A stretch of 64,000 nucleotides of DNA from Posidonia oceanica (Eukaryota > Streptophyta > Magnoliopsida > Alismatales > Posidoniaceae). The stretch spans positions 95,746,501-95,810,500 of the forward strand of contig JAZBRS010000020.1 in the NCBI GenBank assembly GCA_037176725.1. The letters are read 5' to 3'. Position 1 is the stretch's first letter; each line of letters starts with the position of its first letter. Below are positions 57,498-64,000 of the stretch, piece after piece. The translations under genes were made by a program, and so were the position numbers. Under the pieces are notes generated by a model. It was not told where the DNA came from. It saw only the letters and a program-made list of their open reading frames with translations, and searched no databases.

Positions 57498-59611
57498 TCA
57501 CTGGGAGATCTTCGCAGGCGTAGCCTGAACACGCGAGGGGCCGGGAGCAAAAGAGCTAGTGCCACCTAGGCCTTCATCCTTGGACAAGTCCTCCGTCTCG
57601 AACTCCACGAAGAAGTCCTCACTGCTACCTACATTTATCTCTACACTAGGGGTATCTCCCTGAAAAGCAAACACAAAAGCAGATCAAAACATGTAATTTA
57701 ATAAGTAGAACAGGCATTTAAAACAAACAAACATATATACCTCCAAGGCAGCCTTCCACCGCATTTCCTGCATAGACAGAAAAGGGGAAAAAAAGAAGAG
57801 TCAGATCTATTTTCAAGCAGACAAAGGCCATTCAACCAGAAACAGCTAGGTTTACCTCCTTTGCTCTCATATCCTCATAGAAAGTGGCAAATCGCTCCTC
57901 GAAGCCCTACAAAGAACAGTGGGAGCACGTCAGATAGCTGCGTATCAAAACAGAACCGAATATGACACAGTATGGTTCGCCTTACGTTGGCCCAGTCAAT
58001 GTCAAACCACATGTCTCTCTAAAGCTCCCATAGCTCCTCGGCAAACAAGTGTGGCTTGCCTACCTGCTCAAACCATCCCAAGTACTCCTCATAACTAGCC
58101 TCACAAAGTGTAAACCTGCTCCGATGAGCGTGAGCCTCTGCCGCAACAAACCGTGCCAAAAACGTTAAGAAGCACTGGACTCCATGTCAGCAAGAGGAGG
58201 GGCAGGAATGCAAAACTCGCTCGCGAACTGATGGCGAACGCGTCCGCAAAGGTAGTAGGCTAACCTTTTCGTGTAGTGGAACTTGATTTGTTGCCTCCTC
58301 AACTCCTAGGCAGAGTTTAGAGGAGCCCAATCAAACCCCTCGTACTGCTCAAAGGGGCAACGATTGACCTGAAATTAGAACCGTCAACAGAATGTTAGAC
58401 AGTTGCAATTATGAACAGATTCTACAAGGAAAAATGGAAATTAACAGCAGGCTCACATCCTCAAGGCGAAGGAGGTCTAGCAGATATCAATACGCCTCGT
58501 AGCTAAACACCCCTAGGGCGATCCTATGGTCTGGCTCGCACCACTGGCGGGGCAGGGGCAGCAACTCCGCGCGCACTCGGTAAAAATAATGCCCCCTCTA
58601 CACGTGCTCAATCGCCCAGTACTATCAAGAAAATAAGCAAAGCAGTCAGTCCAACAAGTAAACAAGCAGAATTTGTCAATTGGCAAATAAATTACAAAAT
58701 ACTTACCGTGAGCAAGGGGTATTGGCCAACATAAGAGTGGCATCCTAGCCACACAACATCATCTAGGCTGCAGAGCAGCCAAGCATAACTGGCACTACCC
58801 CAGTCGTAGACATCAAGTGGGTCCAAATCGGTCAGATATATCAACCAATCAGCATGGATGCAGTAGCCAGACGCATCACCGAAGATCAAAAAGATCAGCT
58901 CCAACAGAAAGTGGCGCAAGACATACTTGGCCTGCAGTGAATCAAGTGCCGGGTCAAGCCAAGTCTCTGTCCACTGTCGCAGCCAGGACAACTTGAAGTT
59001 GTACTTCATCCTTTCAGTCTTCGAGGGCTCCCTACCCAGCATGCTGGGAACCATGAAGAAACCCTAGGTCGTCTTCCCGATGATCGGCTCCTCACCGAAC
59101 CACAGCCCTGTCAACAAAGCCCAATGCTCCGGTAGGACGGCCATCTCCCTGTACGGGAAGTGGAAGGTATGCATCTCGTGACACCAACACTCCGCCATGG
59201 CTCGAAAAAACTAATAGTGCTCGTGGATCGCCGGGATGCACAACAAACTCCCAAAAGGACTATAGTGAAGCAAGAACTCCCGTAGGAACCCAGGCAATCA
59301 CCGGAAATCTTCCACCATGGGTGCCCAGTGGCACCACATCATCCTGCTAGCATCCCCAGCCTGCAAATAAAGCATAGAATGTCACAAATCTAGCAGTTAA
59401 TACGAAAACATTGCTAAACTGGCAAGGACACTAACTTGGAAACTGTCCCTCCCACAGATGTGATCAGGATCAAGAAGACGACCACCAAAGTTCCCGACCT
59501 CCTGTAAAGTGATAATTCAAGTCAGATATCATCTCTTGCCAGGCACACAAAAAAAAAGCAAGAAATCAGAAACCGAAAATGGAGCATACCTCCTCTGGGA
59601 TCGCTGGTTGA

Positions 59612-59619
59612 GCCGCACC
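59612..59619. repeat. 8-bp TSD of the hAT MITE, left (GCCGCACC)
   Basis: Matches GCCGTACC at 60760-60767 in seven of eight bases; the difference is a CpG transition. Confidence 0.85.
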
Positions 59620-60759
59620 TAGGGGTGCAAATGGATCGGATACGGTAAGGATATGGGTGTTACCATATCCGTATCCATTTTCAAAATGCGGATACGAATA
59701 CCGATATCATATGGATAGGAAAATTACATATCCATATCCTCAAAAAACGGATATGGATACAAAACGGATAAAAGGAAATCGGATACGGATAAAGTCGGAT
59801 ATAAAAATGGATATGACGATATACACATTACATAATTAATCAAATCATTAATAATATTTTCATATATTTATATATTTTAAGTTCTTTAGTATATATGAAA
59901 TAAAAATAATATAGATCAAAAATAAAAATAAATTATACATAATGATAGGTTAGACTTACCTTTTCCAAAAAGAGATGAAATTATGAATCCAAATCTTAAT
60001 ATTCCACCATTATGGATGTATAATTAATTAATGATTAATAAAAAACTGTCACATTTTGTAACATTTTTGTTAATTAAAGTTAGTAAAATCCTATAAATGA
60101 CAAAGTAAAATATTTGTAAACTAGATAAATAATTTGAAAAAATCAAAATATAATCCATGGATCTTAATCTACATCATCTGGATTAGATACAAATTAAAAT
60201 CTACATCATTTAGAAACTCCTAATATACATATCTATTCATGTACAAATTCAACAGTTTTAAAGCAAGAATCACTAGATCTCTAAGTTATAAGTTTCAAAA
60301 CTAAAATGTAATCCATGGATCTTAATATACATCATCTAGATTAGGTACACACCAAAATTCATATCATTTAGAAACCCATAGCATATAGATCTATTCATAT
60401 ACAAATTCAATGGTTCTTTATGAGCTATAATAAGCTATAACAAGTACATGTTAAATTTAGTACTTAGGAATTTCAAAATCACTTGATTTTTTATATACAA
60501 GAATTTTAAATAGTTTCGATCATATCTAGCGGTTTAGATTTTTAATCTAAAGCTTAGATGTTGAGATATAAAAAGTTGTCTATATATATAAATACGGATA
60601 TCCGTAAATTATCCGTATCCGTATCCGTTGAAAATTCAGAAGACATATCCGTATCTGTATCCGTATCCGCTCAAATTCAAAAAACCATACCCATATCTGT
60701 ATCCACCTAGGAGTGGATATGGATATTTTACAGATATACCATATTCGTTCGCACCCCTA
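59620..60759. mobile_element. hAT-type MITE (1.14 kb) in a PMD exon
   Basis: Terminal inverted repeats TAGGGGTGCAAATGG and ATTCGTTCGCACCCCTA, 8-bp target duplication, no transposase. Subterminal arrays of GGATACGGATA and TATCCGTATCCG words (59640-59820 and 60590-60740) face each other, so the ends can pair extensively. The middle (59830-60580) is very AT-rich with a repeated ATCCATGGATCTTAAT phrase (60155 and 60312). These features define hAT non-autonomous elements. It splits the exon at codons for GTA/AQP. Confidence 0.9.
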
Positions 60760-60767
60760 GCCGTACC
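60760..60767. repeat. 8-bp TSD of the hAT MITE, right (GCCGTACC)
   Basis: Partner of 59612-59619. Confidence 0.85.
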
Positions 60768-60789
60768 CGAAGCAACCCTCGATGCACGT

Positions 60790-60969
60790 GAGCCCAAGGC
60801 ACCCCGACTTAGTGTCCTCGAACCCGAAAAGCTTCTCTTGGACGTTCCGGAGTTTGAAGCACCCCGACTCAGTGTCCTTGAGCCCAAAGAGCTTCCCATG
60901 GACGTTCGAGAGCCTGAAGTGCCCTGGCCCAGTGTCCTCGAGCCAGAGGAGTCCCCCCAAGACACCCGG
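60790..60969. repeat. Three 60-bp tandem units in the PMD N-terminal exon
   Basis: Units at 60790, 60850 and 60910 begin GAG[CC/TT]... and share CCCCGACT[T/C]AGTGTCCT and AGCTTC. On the minus strand they encode a 20-residue Ser/Arg-rich repeat with the core GSRTLSRGA. The frame stays open because 60 is divisible by three, and the exon ends at a good acceptor (CCACAG at 60999). Confidence 0.85.
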
Positions 60970-60998
60970 GAGCTCGCATCAGCAAAGCCTCGATCAAA

Positions 60999-61043
60999 CT
61001 GTGGAACAGAAGCAAAAGTCAAAGCATGTTACAAATATGGTGT
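60999..61043 (-). other. Intron sequence of the PMD gene
   Basis: On the minus strand it ends TTTGCTTCTGTTCCACAG, a good branch/pyrimidine/acceptor region. The intron is interrupted by the solo LTR and continues at 63424. Confidence 0.5.
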
Positions 61044-63423
61044 TGTCCCTATGACCATCCCCAATGACGTCAGAGCGTGGGCGTGCACCGACCGATAAGA
61101 GGGTCACGGAAGAAGCAATGGATCCGAGGAAGGACGCTCAACTCGAAAACACTGGAAAAACAGAGAGGAAAACAAAAGGATAAGGAAAAAGGGAGTCGCC
61201 ATCTGGTCTATCATTGGAAAGACGAGGAAAATTGAGGAAAGCATGAAAATGCATGCTAATGCTGCAAAAATGCATGACTTGTGCCAATGGATGAGACATA
61301 ATGATCATTGTAGGCCAGAGAAAGGGTAAGGATTCCTGTTACGCATGGGAAAGGTGTTAGGCATCCCCATGCGCCCAGAATCGGTCTTTCTAGGCTTTTT
61401 CGCTCGCATGTGTGGAATGTCGGCAATTTATTGACAATTAATGTTCGCCCGAGGGCGGTGTATGCCATGCCTTTGTAAACCATGCAGTGCTTAGTAAATC
61501 ATGCTAAAAATGGATGGTTAATGCCATAATGCCATGATGCAGTGATAAACGAGTCAGGGAAACTAGGTCCGAGCCAAGCAAGCTAAATAGACATCAAGCA
61601 AAGCAACAAACAAAAGCTCTATTCACTGTCTGGATTCCGCCAAAAACACGCATCCAATACGCACATACGGTACGTGCACCAGGTTGCTCTCCAGCAGTGA
61701 ACTTTCATTGCCAACAAAATGGGATGTAAACAGTGTAGAACTTGAAACTAATGACATGGAAATCTAGAGGATACATCCAGGAATAGAGCCATGCAATTAG
61801 TTTGTAAAATGGGCATGTGGATCATGCAGAATCGTGGCTTGAAGTTCGGCCTGGACTGCCAAAACCGCGCATGTAAACCGTGAGAGCTACCCGCGGTCCA
61901 AATTTGACAATTCAGACAGCGAACTTCGATGCTCAATTCTGCCATGCAGACGGTCGTACTACATGCAAACAAACACGCAGAGACCTAGATGGCATAACAA
62001 AGAACGAAATCATGCAATTAAAACACTAAAGTGCCACTCAGATCTCTTCCCCCACCTCCGCCTTTCGCCACCGGAGGCACATGCGTCTGCCGGCCCTGAG
62101 GAGGACCAGCAAGCCACAGGACACCGCCAAGGCACTCTGAGAGGGTCGGGGAAGGTCACGGGAGGTCTGAGGTATGTGATGCAGTGATGGTGAGCATTCC
62201 CGGGCCGTGCTCAATGGCCAACGACCTCACACGGCCGGTGAACCCAACATCGGAGAAAACAGAAGCCGGCGATGGAAAACCCAGAAAAACCAGTAATTAT
62301 TCGTGCAATTAAATGGCAATAAAGCAAGAGGAGGCTGTCACGAAGCTAAGGGAGGTGTTGCTCACCTATGGGGGCTCGTGGAGATGCCTCCAGATGTGGG
62401 GTGCTGGCAGTCGGCGTTGCCCTAGGCAGTGGTGACGCGAGACGCAGCGGTGGTGGCAACGCGGGACACAGCGGCGGTGGCACGGCGAGGCAAGGCTGCA
62501 CTCGTGGATGTCCAGGGGTCATGTAGGAGACATCTAGGAGGTTGGAGGCTCAGCTGTGGTGCATTTCAGTTGGCTAGTCGGAGCTTGCAGTGGTTCACGA
62601 TTGCGGGGATCGGCGAGGATCGGGCTAGACTTACGGTGGCTCGGGGTGGTTGGTGCAGGCTCAGGGATGAGAGAGCGAGGGTCGGCCGAGGCTAGTGGGG
62701 GCTCTGGGTTGCTGGTTGCTCAAGGAGTCGGCCTAGGGTGTGGGAGAGAGCCTTGGGTGTTCGAAATGGGTCCCTCCCCCTCTTTTGCTCCGTCAATGCC
62801 TGCACAAGGGGACAAGGCTGGAGGTGGCAGGGCATGGGCGTGGAGCATGGTAGGGACAGGGCATGGTCCGCATGGTGTCAGGTCGAGCAGTGCTAGGGGG
62901 CCGAAAGTCAAGCCGGAGGTGTCAGGAGGCATGGAGGTCATGGCGGGTATAGTCCACGCATGGGCTGAGGATTTAAACAGATGGCTAGGGGTGCAAATGG
63001 GTGCAGCTGGTGGTGGAAATGGCTCCTGGCTCGAGCCTAGTCACCGGGGTGTCCACGGGGCGTGCCGAAGTCCGAGCTCGAGTTGGCCGTGACAAGCGCA
63101 CAGCCAGCTCGAACGGCCTGCGACAACTATTGACCTAGGGGAACCGTGCATGCAATACGCGAGGCATACCCACACATGCAACATGCGATCAGACTAGACA
63201 AAGCTTTTGCAGTGGATTCTGGGCCTATTTCCCTAGATTTTGGGCCACCAGTAGGCTTTGGGCTATGAAGGCTAGTGGTGCGATGGTTTTGGGTAGGTTT
63301 TGAGGGTTTTCGGTCAGGTTCTAGGGTCTAGCTTGGGTCAAAGGTGGGGTCCACCATGTCGTGATCCAAGCAAGCTTCTCCGGAAGAATCCTGCCGACTA
63401 GGCGTCAAATTGGGGTGTCTATA
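61044..63423 (-). mobile_element. Solo LTR (2.4 kb), minus strand, in a PMD intron
   Basis: On the plus strand it starts TGTCCCTATGACC and ends TTGGGGTGTCTATA, with GGTGT/GGTGC as an imperfect TSD (four of five). It has the conserved block at 61314-61372 and the internal PBS-like motif at 61192. The GC-rich part (62040-63090) opens frames of up to 178 codons without domains. No PBS or internal region is present. Confidence 0.75.
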
Positions 63424-64000
63424 GGTGCAAACCAGAACAAAAACAAGCATAGCGCTCAAAGTAGCATAAAAATCACAAGCCATCATAGAGAAGAAACAAC
63501 ATGAATATCGCACACAAGCAGGCACGCCAGTTAACAGTAAAATAGAATATTTCATGCAAAATCAGCCACTATGGTGGAAAACCAGAGCAAACATGGGGAG
63601 ATCCTTCAGACAGGGTGTGACACGGCCATCCAGCTGTCGACTGTCGGTCGATGTCGACCATCCACCGCCAATAAGACGACGGCGCAACCGTAGCCATGGT
63701 AGCATCTCCACTGCACCACAGCCGCTCCGCCACCATGGCGTTGAGCTGCAGCCGCTCCGCCACCACAGCGTCAAGCCACAGTCGCTCCACCACCAAGGCG
63801 TCAAGCCGCAACCGATCCACCGCCAGAGCATCGAGCCGCATCCGCCACCGAGGCATTGAACCGCATCCGCCACCGACGGCATCATGCCGTTGTCAACACC
63901 CAACCACGTCGAAGCCCAGGAAGGGTCGAGGAAGACAGTCAAGAAGAGAAACCTGATGGCGAGACAGGGAGAGGAAGCTTACCATTTCGAAGTTTTCCCC
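63424..64000 (-). other. Upstream part of the PMD gene or element, with GGTGGCGGATGCGG repeats
   Basis: Non-TE flank resuming after the solo LTR. At 63690-63880 a roughly 30-bp unit repeats about six times (plus strand CCGCTCCGCCACCA-GCGT-AGC words). Frames are open on both strands because of the repeat. It could be the 5' exon or leader of the PMD gene; no domain is seen. Sequence ends at the window edge. Confidence 0.4.

Larger units (their letters stand above)
57498..60998 (-). pseudogene. Plant mobile domain (PMD, MAIN-like) gene with eight exons, antisense to pol
   Basis: Minus-strand exons with GT-AG borders: 59590-60998 (holding the MITE), 59436-59501, 58707-59360, 58457-58621, 57986-58368, 57856-57906, 57741-57767 and 57498-57659. 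The PMD core reads ECWCHEMHTFHFPYREMAVL, ALLTGLWFGEEPIIGK, LSWLRQW and FLLELIFLIFGDASGYCIHA, then YLTDLDPLDVYDWGSASYAW. An acidic tail with FFVEFETEDLSKDEGLG ends at the TGA at 57498. Most exons are multiples of three; the 383-bp exon is one base short and shows the matching frameshift near 58170. Seven in-frame stops (five TAG, two TGA) are visible. PMD proteins include Arabidopsis MAIN and MAIL1; PMD genes also occur in transposons. The start exon was not identified. Confidence 0.8.

Noticed and set aside
60628..61098. Plus-strand ORF with 60-bp repeats (EPKAPRLSVLEPE-like)
   Set aside because: The minus strand has the splice acceptor and donor, and the exon length fits the PMD gene; the plus frame is its shadow and runs into the MITE.

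Overview
This is nuclear DNA from a flowering plant, in a block made almost entirely of nested transposable elements. I found no ordinary host gene, tRNA, rRNA or CRISPR. The evidence for a plant is CACTA (En/Spm) transposase domains, a Copia 3' LTR, Tat/Ogre-type Ty3/gypsy retrotransposons primed by tRNA-Arg, a plant mobile domain (PMD) gene, a DUF7745 gene and a hAT-type MITE. The species cannot be fixed from the sequence alone.

Layout. 1-3146: minus-oriented Tat/Ogre-type LTR, primer-binding site (PBS) and leader, with another LTR fragment at the left edge. 3147-about 12525: decayed plus-strand CACTA element (tnp2 and a second transposase ORF); the catalytic middle of tnp2 is replaced by about 3 kb of LTR-like non-coding DNA. 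12526-19109: end of a minus-strand Copia element whose 3' LTR is split by a 5.1-kb solo LTR with a perfect target-site duplication (TSD). 19110-22350: two LTR-PBS units facing each other as a large inverted repeat. 22351-34880: three stacked plus-strand LTR starts, two with PBS and gag remnants. 34881-47313: minus-strand gag-protease element of another family, carrying two solo LTRs. 47314-50013: plus-strand 3' half of a Ty3/gypsy pol (RT, two RNase H domains, integrase), broken by stops and frameshifts. 50014-64000: the region downstream of that pol, carrying on the opposite strand two intron-containing genes, a PMD gene and a DUF7745 gene. These are interrupted by a solo LTR with perfect TSD, a hAT MITE inside a PMD exon, and another solo LTR in a PMD intron.

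How it fits together. Most LTRs belong to one family. They start TGTAGACACC or a close variant and end next to a PBS matching the 3' end of tRNA-Arg. They share a block that can fold and an internal copy of the first ten PBS bases. Some U3 regions carry telo-box-like and TGGGCY-like motifs. No visible element is complete. In-frame stops are mostly TAG, as expected for old methylated copies losing CAG and TGG codons. The most interesting items are the antisense PMD/DUF7745 pair, the PBS-like motif inside each LTR with a duplication whose junction falls on it, the LTR-PBS inverted repeat, and palindromic word arrays in three unrelated long repeats.
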